Shown in pieces: positions 17,621-26,274 of a stretch of 64,000 nucleotides of DNA. This DNA comes from a bacterium (GTDB lineage: Bacteria > Bacteroidota > Bacteroidia > Cytophagales > Cyclobacteriaceae): assembly GCA_024743255.1 (NCBI GenBank), contig JANSWY010000025.1, forward strand, positions 1 to 64,000, given 5' to 3'. The translations under genes were made by a program, and so were the position numbers. Each line of letters starts with the position of its first letter. The first letter of the stretch is position 1. A model generated the notes under the pieces. The model saw nothing but the letters and a program-made list of their open reading frames with translations. It was not told where the DNA came from and did no database searches.

Positions 17621-20600
17621 TTAAAAATCCAATTTCACACCAACAGTATAGACTCTCGGAGTTGGGTATCGACCTAAATCGAGGTTGCGTAATTGAGGGT
17701 TCTGATCGAATGAACCTATTTGTGGATCAAGACCTGTGTATTCCGTGAATGTGGCTACATTCTGCACATTCACATACACCATCAGATCCGACATCTTTAT
17801 CTTCCTTGTAAGGTTTGATGGGAATCGATAGCTAAGCTTGACGTTCTGAATTCGGATATATGTGCCGTCTTCAATCCATCTTGAGGACATCACATGATTG
17901 AAGTTTTCTCCTCCATTATCAAATCTTGGAATTTCGGTGGTTGGGTCGATCAATTCAACATCGTTGATATTATTGATGTCGGTCCCTCCTTCTACCAATC
18001 TTGTTCTTGCTCTGTTTATGACAGATCTTGATTGGTTGTTGAAGTTATTGATCATTGACTCATTTCGAGCTCTGGCGTAATTAAGAATATCGCCTCCAAC
18101 TGAGCCCAGCACATAAACATCTAAAGAAAGGTTTCCGAAAGAGAAATTATTGTTCAATCCGAATGTATAATCTGGATTTGGATCTCCAATGTAGGTTTGA
18201 TCATCTGCATTGATTACTCCATTTCCATCAATATCCTTCCACTTAATATCTCCAAGCCATAGGCCACTATTTCTATCAATCTTATTCACTGAAGGATCTT
18301 CATCTGAAGGAATCTGAACAGCGTGGTTTGCTATATCTTCAGCAGAGGTAAAAATACCTTCCATCACATATCCATAGAATTGACCGATCGGACGACCAGA
18401 CACAGTTGCTGCAGCAGTTTGAAATCCAGGGTACCAGTAGATATTGGAGAAAATTGGTGCATCTCCAGCATCAACTACTTTGTTTCTGTTGAAAGAAATG
18501 TTACCACTTGAAGACCATGAGAACCTCTCTCTAACCATATTTTTGGTTCGTATAGCCATTTCCAGTCCTCTGTTTTGCATACTTCCAACGTTTACCTGAG
18601 GTCCTTGAACTTGTGAACCAAATGTGGCTGGAAGGTTGACTTGAAAAAGTAGATTATCAGTCTCTTTCTCATAGGCATCTATTTCAAAGCTTACTTTTCC
18701 CGCAAATAGCTCAACATCTAACCCTAAATTGATTTGGGTAGTAGACTCCCACTGCACATCTCTATTGGAATATGCGTTACTTCTAACAGCTGGCCCAAAA
18801 GCAGAATTAAGCGAGACCAAAGAAGCTCCAAATGCATAGTTTGGAATAGATTCGTTACCTACTTGTCCCCACCCTGCTCTCAATTTCAGATCAGTAAGAA
18901 ATCTGTTATCTGCCATAAACGGCTCTTCAATAATTCTCCATGCAGCGGATACTGAAGGAAACCAGCCAAATCTGTTGTTAGGTCCAAATCGGGATGATCC
19001 GTCTCTACGAATTGTAGCGGTTAGCATGTATCGATCTTTGAAGCTATAGTTACCTCTCAAAAAAGTTGAAAAAAGTGAGTTCCACCCTTTGTAACCAGTA
19101 TTAGGAATATTGGAAACATCTCCCTGGTTAATAGTCTGAATATCATTTGGCAAATCAACCTTATAGGCTGTAAGTCCTTCAAAATTGCTTCTTTGAGACT
19201 CAACTCCGAGCATTGCTGTTAAATCGTGCTCACCAAAACTTTTCGTGTAAGTCGCAAAATTTTTCCAAAGCCAAAAGAAGTTCTGATTGGATGCCTGGGC
19301 CAGCTGACTTGTACTGTTGATTATCTGTCCCCATTCGTATGTAGGTAAAAAGGCGGTACTGTTGAGACTAGATATATCAGTAGCTAACTCTGATCTTATT
19401 TTCAGACCTTCAATGATTTTAAGTTCACCATAAAGATTACTTACGATACGATTATCAAGTGCTGTATTATTTCTTAGTTCTGCTAGTGCAACTGGGTTTG
19501 CTGTAACTTCTGCAGATGCATTCTGAGTGGAAGGGCCCGCGAAAGATCCATCAAAATTTCGGACGGGTATACTCGGAGGTGTTTGAGCGGCCTGGGCTAC
19601 TACTCCATCACCACCGTCTCCGAGTATTATTCTTTCGTCCTTACGTGAAATCGTTATGCTCGTACCTACTGTAACAAAATCATTTAAATCAGCATCAAGG
19701 TTAAGTCTTAGGTTTAGACGCTCAAAATTGGAACCAAGGATAATTCCATCCTGAGAGAAATAACCTCCTGCTATTGCGTATCGAGTATTTTGCGTTCCTC
19801 CAGAAAATGTTACCGTGTGACTTTGCATTGGAGCTACTTCATATACTGCTTCCTGCCAATCTGTACCTTCTCCTAATAATGAAGGATCCTGAAACCTTGG
19901 ATTTGCCTGAATAGTGGATACTTCTTGAGCAACTTCATTATTATATTCAGCATACTCCCTTAAATTCATCATATCGAAGGTTTTAGCCACCTCCTGGATT
20001 CCATAGAATCCTTCGTAGCTTAGTTTACCTTCTCCTGCTCTTCCTCTTTTGGTTGTGATGATCACTACACCATTTGCAGCTCTGGAGCCATAAATTGCAG
20101 TTGCAGATGCATCTTTCAATACATCTATCTTTTCAATATCATTTGGGTTTAGGAAAGCTAAAGGGTTGATGTTATTAGTTTGGCCGTTTGAACCCCCTGC
20201 CCATGTAAAACCAACCGAGCTTTGGGCACCACCTCCAATTTGAACACCATCTACTACATATAATGGTTCACTACTTCCGGTCAGGGAAGTTGTTCCTCTC
20301 ACTCTTACCGAAACAGCCCCACCAGGTTGACCTGAGTTTTGGGTTACCTGAACTCCGGCCATTCTTCCTTGTAAAGCCTGGTCTACACTGGAAGTAACCA
20401 TGGTCCTTAATTCATCTCCTGATACAGAAGCGACTGAACCAGTTAAATCACTTTTTCTTTGTGTACCATATCCTACAACAACAACCTCCTCTAGTGCCTG
20501 AATATCTGTGGACATTCCAACATCAATGGTAGTTCTATTCCCAATTACTACTTCCTTAGGTTCGAATCCAATAAAGTGGAAGGACAAAACGGCGTTGGTA

Positions 20601-20866
20601 GGGTTATCCACCATTATTTCATATTTCCCTTCAAAATCTGTTACCGTCCCTGCCGAGGTTCCTTTTATTAGAATTGTTACTCCTGGAAGGACGTCACCTG
20701 TTGACATGTCTGTCACGATACCGCTTACTTTCACCTGTTCTTGAGTTTGGTCAAACCAGGTCGAGGCAAAAGATGCCTGAAATGTGACGCTTAGAAGGGC
20801 AGTTATCAGAGTCATGAGCTTGACTCGATACACCCGTCTATAATTGGTATGTAATTTTTGTTTCAT
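17621..20866 (-). CDS. SusC/RagA family TonB-dependent outer-membrane transporter
   Basis: The 1081-residue protein has a signal peptide (about 15-35), an N-terminal carboxypeptidase-regulatory-like domain (46-122: VSGIVTDMSTGDVLPGVTIL), the SusC signature after it (LEEVVVVGYGTQRKSDLTGS, 125-144), the plug (VRVRGTTSLTGSSEPLYVVDG) and a 22-strand barrel ending in an aromatic (VGVKLDF). It imports oligosaccharides using TonB energy and pairs with SusD just downstream. A perfect 8-bp dyad lies 34 bases upstream of its start, between it and the GH3 gene. Specificity for xylan products is inferred from the GH10/GH3 neighbours. Confidence 0.96.
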   Translation of the reverse strand: MKQKLHTNYRRVYRVKLMTLITALLSVTFQASFASTWFDQTQEQVKVSGIVTDMSTGDVLPGVTILIKGTSAGTVTDFEGKYEIMVDNPTNAVLSFHFIGFEPKEVVIGNRTTIDVGMSTDIQALEEVVVVGYGTQRKSDLTGSVASVSGDELRTMVTSSVDQALQGRMAGVQVTQNSGQPGGAVSVRVRGTTSLTGSSEPLYVVDGVQIGGGAQSSVGFTWAGGSNGQTNNINPLAFLNPNDIEKIDVLKDASATAIYGSRAANGVVIITTKRGRAGEGKLSYEGFYGIQEVAKTFDMMNLREYAEYNNEVAQEVSTIQANPRFQDPSLLGEGTDWQEAVYEVAPMQSHTVTFSGGTQNTRYAIAGGYFSQDGIILGSNFERLNLRLNLDADLNDFVTVGTSITISRKDERIILGDGGDGVVAQAAQTPPSIPVRNFDGSFAGPSTQNASAEVTANPVALAELRNNTALDNRIVSNLYGELKIIEGLKIRSELATDISSLNSTAFLPTYEWGQIINSTSQLAQASNQNFFWLWKNFATYTKSFGEHDLTAMLGVESQRSNFEGLTAYKVDLPNDIQTINQGDVSNIPNTGYKGWNSLFSTFLRGNYSFKDRYMLTATIRRDGSSRFGPNNRFGWFPSVSAAWRIIEEPFMADNRFLTDLKLRAGWGQVGNESIPNYAFGASLVSLNSAFGPAVRSNAYSNRDVQWESTTQINLGLDVELFAGKVSFEIDAYEKETDNLLFQVNLPATFGSQVQGPQVNVGSMQNRGLEMAIRTKNMVRERFSWSSSGNISFNRNKVVDAGDAPIFSNIYWYPGFQTAAATVSGRPIGQFYGYVMEGIFTSAEDIANHAVQIPSDEDPSVNKIDRNSGLWLGDIKWKDIDGNGVINADDQTYIGDPNPDYTFGLNNNFSFGNLSLDVYVLGSVGGDILNYARARNESMINNFNNQSRSVINRARTRLVEGGTDINNINDVELIDPTTEIPRFDNGGENFNHVMSSRWIEDGTYIRIQNVKLSYRFPSNLTRKIKMSDLMVYVNVQNVATFTEYTGLDPQIGSFDQNPQLRNLDLGRYPTPRVYTVGVKLDF

Positions 20867-20899
20867 ATTATTAAAGTTTCAATCTTCACTATATGTCGT

Positions 20900-20922
20900 A
20901 AATGCAGGATACAACTGCATTT
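20900..20922 (-). promoter_or_regulatory. Perfect TGCA dyad upstream of susC
   Basis: AAATGCAG-N7-CTGCATTT lies between the GH3 stop and the susC start. No T run follows on either strand, so it is a candidate operator or processing hairpin rather than a terminator. It shares the TGCA core with the dyads before the GH10, GH3 and cupin genes. Confidence 0.5.
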
Positions 20923-20926
20923 GATG

Positions 20927-23566
20927 TTATTTACTTATTGATATTTGTTGTGTCAAAGTCTGAGTGCTTGGAGAATCAGCTACTCCGGAGAATCCTGGTT
21001 GCTTACCTCCTATTGTTAAGAACACCTTGCCTTTTGGATCTCTTTTAAGACCATCTTGACCAATAATTTGAAGGTTCTCTTTTGGTATTGTTAGCTGTAC
21101 AATTCTTTCCTCACCTGCTTTAAAGAATTCTTTCTGGAAAGCGATTAATGTTTGCTGAGCTGAACCGTCTTCATCTGGAGTCGACATGTAGACTTGCACT
21201 GTTTCATAACCATCATATTCGCTGCTGTTAGAAATTTTCACGCTCAATTGAGCTTGTGCATCATCCTGAAAAGAAAAGTTTTCATACTCAAATACTGAGT
21301 AGCTTAAACCATGTCCAAATGGTAATAGAGGGGTTCCTTCAAAGTACTTATAGGTTCTGCCTTCCATGTCATAGGACTTGAAGTCTGGGAGATCATTTAC
21401 AGACTTGTAAAAAGTTACCGGGAGTTTACCAGATGGATTAGCATCTCCAAAGAGTACATCTGCTATCGCCTGTCCTCCGAACTCACCTGGATACCAAGCT
21501 TCAATAATTGATGGAACATTTTCAGCTGCATAGTTGATAGCTATCGCGCTACCATTCAAGAGAACAAGCACAACAGGCTTACCAGTTTTCACCACCTCTT
21601 TTAACAATTTCTCTTGTGATGAAGGTAATGCGATATCGGAGCGGTCTCCTTTATCAAAGCCTTTCATTTCAACCGGCATTTCTTCACCCTCTATCTCCGG
21701 ACTTAATCCGAGGCACAGCACTGTTAAATCAGAATTCTTAACTAATTCAAGAGCTGGTTCCATCAGGTTTTCATCGAGATATGCCCAGAGTAAATGAGCC
21801 TGTGGGTCTGCATGAAAGTTGTAGTAATCAATTTTTATGTCGACTGATTCTCCTTCTTTTAGTTCCAGGTCATGATATTCCAATCTTGGTTGATGATCAT
21901 CACTAAACTCAAAGACTTGCTTTCCTTCCAGATAAAGTTTTGCAGCATTACAAGCTCTGAGGCCAATTCTATATTTCCCTGATTTTTCTGGAACCAATTG
22001 CCCTGTCCACCTAACGGTAAACGTATCAGTTTTCATTTCAAATGGTCTTTCTAGCCAGATAAAATCAACTTGCTGATCAACTCTATCGATTGTTGGATTT
22101 CCTTCCCAGCTATCATTTGCGAAATATTCTGCTTTCAACCCTGAATTGGACCCGTTCTTTAAGTTTTCTTCAGGTATTGGGGAAAGTAATGGCCATTCTT
22201 CAGCGATGTTAGCTCCTTGTTGGTAGCGAACATCAGCATTAGGAAGTTTAGCTTTGATCGATTGAAAAGGTGTAGAGTACTCCACGGTGGTTCCGTGATA
22301 ATTTCCTAATAACGGATTAAGAACATTTGCATTTGGACCAATTACTGCAACCGACTTTAAATCCTTGCTTAGTGGCAATAAATCTGCCTCATTTTTTAGC
22401 AGAACGATAGATTCTCTTGTGACCTGACTTGCTAATTCTTTATGTTTATCACTTCTTACTACCTCGTATGGAATTTTAGACCAGGGCACAGAATTTGGGT
22501 CGTCAAACATCCCAAGTTTGAATCGTGCCGCCATTAATCTCACAAGCGCTTTATCTACTTCACTTTCATCTATTAGCTGAGAAAGAACCGCTTCACTTAG
22601 ATTTGGATCGAATGTGTTTCCACAATTTAAATCAGTCCCAGATTTTACTGCCAAAGCGGAAGCTTGAGCAGCGTTATCACTTACACCATGTCGATCTGGA
22701 AAGTAAAAATCATTGATTGCCCAGCAGTCAGAAACTATGTATCCGTCAAATTCCCATGCATCTCTAAGAATTGAATCAAGCAAGACATTGCTCCCACAAC
22801 ATGCTAAATCATTAGTTCTATTGTAGGCGCACATTACTGAATGCACATTTGCTTGCTTCACAGCTTTTTCAAATGCAGGAAGATAAGTTTCATTCAGGTC
22901 TTTTGGTGTAGAGATGTAATTATCGACATGTCTTGATTTTTCCGGTCCACTATGAACTGCGAAATGTTTGGCAGTAGCTACTAGCTTCAGATACTTATCA
23001 TCATCTCCTTGCAATCCATTGATATAAGCTACACCGAGCTCTCCTGTCAAATATGGATCTTCACCATAAGTCTCTTGTCCTCTACCCCATCTTGGATCTC
23101 TGAATATGTTGATGTTTGGTGTCCAGAAGGTTAATCCTTGATAAATACCTCTTTTATTTTCGGAAACAAAGCGATGGTGTTTAGCTCTTGCTTCATCAGA
23201 AACTGCTACTCCCATTTGATGAATTAAATCAACATTCCAAGTAGCACCCATTCCAATTGCCTGTGGAAATACGGTGGCCTCTCCGGCTCTTCCTACTCCA
23301 TGTAAACATTCATTCCACCAGTTGTAAGCCGGAACACCCAATCTTGAAATAGCTGGAGCATCGTATCTCATTTGAGAAACTTTTTCCTTGAGCGTCATTT
23401 GAGAAACCAAATCACTTGCTCTTTGAATTGGAGTGAGTTCTGGGTTTTGAAAGTCGTAGTTGTATTTATTGGAGTCTGACCAGGAAAACCCATTCCCCAG
23501 AAAAACTGCAACCGCAAGCAATAGCGCCAACACAAAAAATGGATATGTAACTTTTAATCTTTTCAT
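20927..23566 (-). CDS. GH3 beta-glycosidase with PA14 domain, probable beta-xylosidase
   Basis: The 879-residue protein has an N-terminal signal or anchor (8-24). The GH3 catalytic domain has KHF (200-202) and nucleophile Asp280 in FDGYIVSDCWAIND; SDCWAI is typical of GH3 xylosidase-like members. A PA14 domain (about 470-610, with GLKAEYFAND and RACNAAKLYLEGKQV) is inserted in the second GH3 domain, and an FN3-like domain ends the protein. It removes terminal sugars from oligosaccharides, probably xylose in the periplasm. It lies upstream of susC, 60 bases apart. Glucosidase activity remains possible from sequence alone. Confidence 0.9.
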   Translation of the reverse strand: MKRLKVTYPFFVLALLLAVAVFLGNGFSWSDSNKYNYDFQNPELTPIQRASDLVSQMTLKEKVSQMRYDAPAISRLGVPAYNWWNECLHGVGRAGEATVFPQAIGMGATWNVDLIHQMGVAVSDEARAKHHRFVSENKRGIYQGLTFWTPNINIFRDPRWGRGQETYGEDPYLTGELGVAYINGLQGDDDKYLKLVATAKHFAVHSGPEKSRHVDNYISTPKDLNETYLPAFEKAVKQANVHSVMCAYNRTNDLACCGSNVLLDSILRDAWEFDGYIVSDCWAINDFYFPDRHGVSDNAAQASALAVKSGTDLNCGNTFDPNLSEAVLSQLIDESEVDKALVRLMAARFKLGMFDDPNSVPWSKIPYEVVRSDKHKELASQVTRESIVLLKNEADLLPLSKDLKSVAVIGPNANVLNPLLGNYHGTTVEYSTPFQSIKAKLPNADVRYQQGANIAEEWPLLSPIPEENLKNGSNSGLKAEYFANDSWEGNPTIDRVDQQVDFIWLERPFEMKTDTFTVRWTGQLVPEKSGKYRIGLRACNAAKLYLEGKQVFEFSDDHQPRLEYHDLELKEGESVDIKIDYYNFHADPQAHLLWAYLDENLMEPALELVKNSDLTVLCLGLSPEIEGEEMPVEMKGFDKGDRSDIALPSSQEKLLKEVVKTGKPVVLVLLNGSAIAINYAAENVPSIIEAWYPGEFGGQAIADVLFGDANPSGKLPVTFYKSVNDLPDFKSYDMEGRTYKYFEGTPLLPFGHGLSYSVFEYENFSFQDDAQAQLSVKISNSSEYDGYETVQVYMSTPDEDGSAQQTLIAFQKEFFKAGEERIVQLTIPKENLQIIGQDGLKRDPKGKVFLTIGGKQPGFSGVADSPSTQTLTQQISISK

Positions 23567-23746
23567 TTATTTACATCAAATTGACAATTACCACAATCAG
23601 GATTATCATCATGAAAATCAGGAGCAACTGGACCAATACCAGTTTTCCAATTTTCCTTCTGAACAGATCCCTTGGTTTACTTAAAAACTTCATTCGTAAT
23701 TGCAATTACAGTATTCTCATATCCATGAAATATCAAATATTTGGCT

Positions 23747-23808
23747 TTGCATGAAAGATTTGTTGCACCGTGGGAGTTAATGCAACAAATCAGTCATTTC
23801 ATGCAACA
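23747..23808 (-). promoter_or_regulatory. Cluster of TGTTGCA/TGCAACA elements upstream of the GH3 gene
   Basis: TGTTGCA (23761-23767) faces TGCAACA (23781-23787), and a third TGCAACA (23802-23808) stands 21 bases further on in direct orientation. The flanks extend the symmetry (ttgcatgaaa at 23747 and its complement near 23796-23806). The cluster is 180-240 bases before the GH3 start and directly behind the upstream GH10 gene. There is no T run, so it is not a terminator. A 21-base spacing suits an AraC-type DNA-binding domain like that of the locus regulator. Confidence 0.5.
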
Positions 23809-23814
23809 AGAGTT

Positions 23815-26121
23815 TTATTCTCTCACTAAGATTTTGGTGACCAGATCTCCATACCGAACTAAATAATACCCTGGTGAAGTACTTTGAAGGTCAATGCTTA
23901 TCGAATCGGTTGGGGTAAACACGTCTATTTGCTCAATCATATTACCTGATATATCCAGCAGCTCCACCCGATCTCCAGGCCGAAATGTTCCATTCAAATG
24001 AATTCGACTTTTTGCAGGATTTGGAAACACTTTCACAGCACTCGACTCAAAGTCATGCTCAGCAATTTCAGTCTCTTCTCTTCCTGAACTAGTGCTGACC
24101 AACTGGAAGATCTGATTTCCATTACTGGTATTGACTCCCCAAAGGTGAACTACATTGGGATTCCCTTCCCAAATATCCAGTGCTCTCTGTTGATCGTGTT
24201 TTGGAATGAATTGAAAGTTATTTCCAACAGGGACTGCAATCCAAACCAAATGATTTCCATTTCCGGTCCAGTTTGTGGTTGCTACCGAAGCTTGATTTCC
24301 TGTCTCCGCGTATGGCACTTCCAATCTGCTATTAGAGTATTGACTGTTATAGATTTCATACTCTTCATTACCAAGATGAGTGAATATCCATTTAGATGAA
24401 TTAGATCCTGAATTAGAAATACTATTACAGTTACCAACAGCGCCAGTTGCATTTACATATGTATTACTTGTAGCTTTTTTAATGTAATATGTCCCATTTG
24501 GAATAGCCTGTCCCTGACCGGCAACTGCATCCACATTTGTTTGTGCAGTATTGTCAAGCCGATTATTCCAGCCTCCTCCCGATGGAGCGATGAACACCTG
24601 GTATTGATAAGCGTTATTGGAAACAGGTGTGTTTGAAGGTATTGGTACCGAAACATTTAGAGACCCTGAGCCTGAATTAACTTGAGTATTGACTGATTGA
24701 TAGGTAGTCCATGGTGATGAATCCAATTGAAACACCACTACGATATCCCTGTTTTGAGAAGCTGAATATTGAACACTTACAGTTGAGTTTTGCCCAATGA
24801 CAGCATCATCCGAAGCGCTGACTGATACTATTTCATCGGTTCCTCCATTGTTACCACCTCCATGATTTCCATGTTGCCTCCAATTCATATTCAACCCGGA
24901 TGGAGGGAATGAGGCATTAGGCAGACCACTTAAGCCATCAATTATACCAGTGTATGCACCAGGATTTTGGTTTTTCCCATAATTATCATTCCATGGCAAG
25001 TAACCTGTTTTGTCTCCAAAGTATCCGGAATTGATCGCTGTGATCCAGCTATCCTTATCTGAGATTCCCCATACCAACAATTCATCAACATTTGGCTCTG
25101 CTAAAGTCTTACTCACCATTTGCCAGTAGGAATTCTGAACAAACTGATCATCTAAATTCCCATTACTTGAATGGATATCCAACTCGGTAATGGCTACTTT
25201 CAAACCTCCTAAGCCATCATTATCATCACCCAAATTTCCCAATTCTCTGATCCTGCTAACTACATCATCCATGAAATTGTTACTAATGATCTCATGAGCG
25301 AGGTGTGATTGAAAACCCACACCATTAATAGGCGATCCGTTAGCGACAGCAGTACTTATTACACTGTACATATTGTCGCTTTTGAAGTTGCCTTTTTGCT
25401 CAATATTATAATCGTTGTAAAAAAGCATAACATCATTGTTTGCCGCTTCATCAGCCCATTTAAAACACATTTCAAAGAATAGCTGACGGGAGGATTGTTG
25501 ACCATTATAAGTTCCGGAAGAGACCTTATCATACCAGGTTCCTGTTCTCCACACTTGTGATGAATTATCACTGAAGGCTTCATTGAAAACGTCCCATTCA
25601 TCAATGTCGCTTCCAAAGTAATTGACCATTGCTTTGATGTAAGATTCTGAGAAGTCGTAGATGTTTTGAGTACTCCAGGCGGACCAGCCATTATTGCCAT
25701 TTACTGCATCAAACAACCAACCTGGGGCCTGGTTATACCAAATTAGGGCATGGCCTCTGGCTCTTAGTTGCTCACTGTCATCTGTTTTGCAGTAAGCAAT
25801 GAACCTGTCCATCCTGGCTTTATTCGCAAAATCTGAAGGTTGTATTTTGAATGGATTTGCCGGGGGATTGGGAAGGACAAAACTCATTTTCATGTCATTC
25901 TCCAGAACAAGGGCATTAAGTTCATTCCTGATAATATTATTCTCTTGAAAATTGAAGTTCTGGTTCATCAGTTGATCCAGACCATTAATGCTCAAAATGT
26001 TTCCGACATACTTTCCCTTTTGCTGAGCTTCTGCCTTTAGAGTTTGAGATTGAACTTGGGAATAACTTAGGGTAAGAATAAGGCAAAGTATCAATCTGCC
26101 TGCTGTGTTTAGTACATTCAT
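23815..26121 (-). CDS. GH10 xylanase with ricin-like module and T9SS sorting domain
   Basis: The start is the ATG ending at 26121, which gives a signal peptide (MNVLNTAGRLILCLILTL...QSQ); a 16-residue longer frame exists. The 768-residue product has a GH10 barrel (about 30-400) with acid/base Glu181 (WDVFNEAFSD) and nucleophile Glu313 (VAITELDIHSS). A beta-sandwich region follows (about 430-535), then a ricin-like trefoil (about 540-678: GTYYIKKATSNTYVN, RALDIW) and a C-terminal type IX secretion sorting domain (about 695-768: KVFPNPAKSRIHL). It is thus a modular xylanase secreted by the T9SS and released or anchored outside the cell. It lies between the regulator and GH3 genes with TGCA elements on both sides. 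Confidence 0.92.
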   Translation of the reverse strand: MNVLNTAGRLILCLILTLSYSQVQSQTLKAEAQQKGKYVGNILSINGLDQLMNQNFNFQENNIIRNELNALVLENDMKMSFVLPNPPANPFKIQPSDFANKARMDRFIAYCKTDDSEQLRARGHALIWYNQAPGWLFDAVNGNNGWSAWSTQNIYDFSESYIKAMVNYFGSDIDEWDVFNEAFSDNSSQVWRTGTWYDKVSSGTYNGQQSSRQLFFEMCFKWADEAANNDVMLFYNDYNIEQKGNFKSDNMYSVISTAVANGSPINGVGFQSHLAHEIISNNFMDDVVSRIRELGNLGDDNDGLGGLKVAITELDIHSSNGNLDDQFVQNSYWQMVSKTLAEPNVDELLVWGISDKDSWITAINSGYFGDKTGYLPWNDNYGKNQNPGAYTGIIDGLSGLPNASFPPSGLNMNWRQHGNHGGGNNGGTDEIVSVSASDDAVIGQNSTVSVQYSASQNRDIVVVFQLDSSPWTTYQSVNTQVNSGSGSLNVSVPIPSNTPVSNNAYQYQVFIAPSGGGWNNRLDNTAQTNVDAVAGQGQAIPNGTYYIKKATSNTYVNATGAVGNCNSISNSGSNSSKWIFTHLGNEEYEIYNSQYSNSRLEVPYAETGNQASVATTNWTGNGNHLVWIAVPVGNNFQFIPKHDQQRALDIWEGNPNVVHLWGVNTSNGNQIFQLVSTSSGREETEIAEHDFESSAVKVFPNPAKSRIHLNGTFRPGDRVELLDISGNMIEQIDVFTPTDSISIDLQSTSPGYYLVRYGDLVTKILVRE

Positions 26122-26230
26122 TGGTTTAGGTTTTGAATTACACATGCCCGAGTAATACACTTGGGACATTCGTAATTTGTCAACCTATTCCTTCAAATAA
26201 TATCAAGAATCAGCCTTTGAATAAGAACTT

Positions 26231-26255
26231 TGTTGCAAGAATTTGAAATGCAACA
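26231..26255 (-). promoter_or_regulatory. TGTTGCA-N11-TGCAACA dyad upstream of the T9SS xylanase gene
   Basis: A perfect 7-bp inverted repeat lies 110-135 bases before the GH10 start, just behind the regulator gene. No T run follows. The half-site is identical to those at 23761-23808. Confidence 0.5.
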
Positions 26256-26274
26256 TTTGTGTTAGTGAAACGAA

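Noticed and set aside
23747-26255. TGTTGCA/TGCAACA dyads as transcription terminators
   Set aside because: They lie behind the GH10 and regulator genes, but neither is followed by a run of T on the minus strand, and half-sites are repeated beyond a simple stem.
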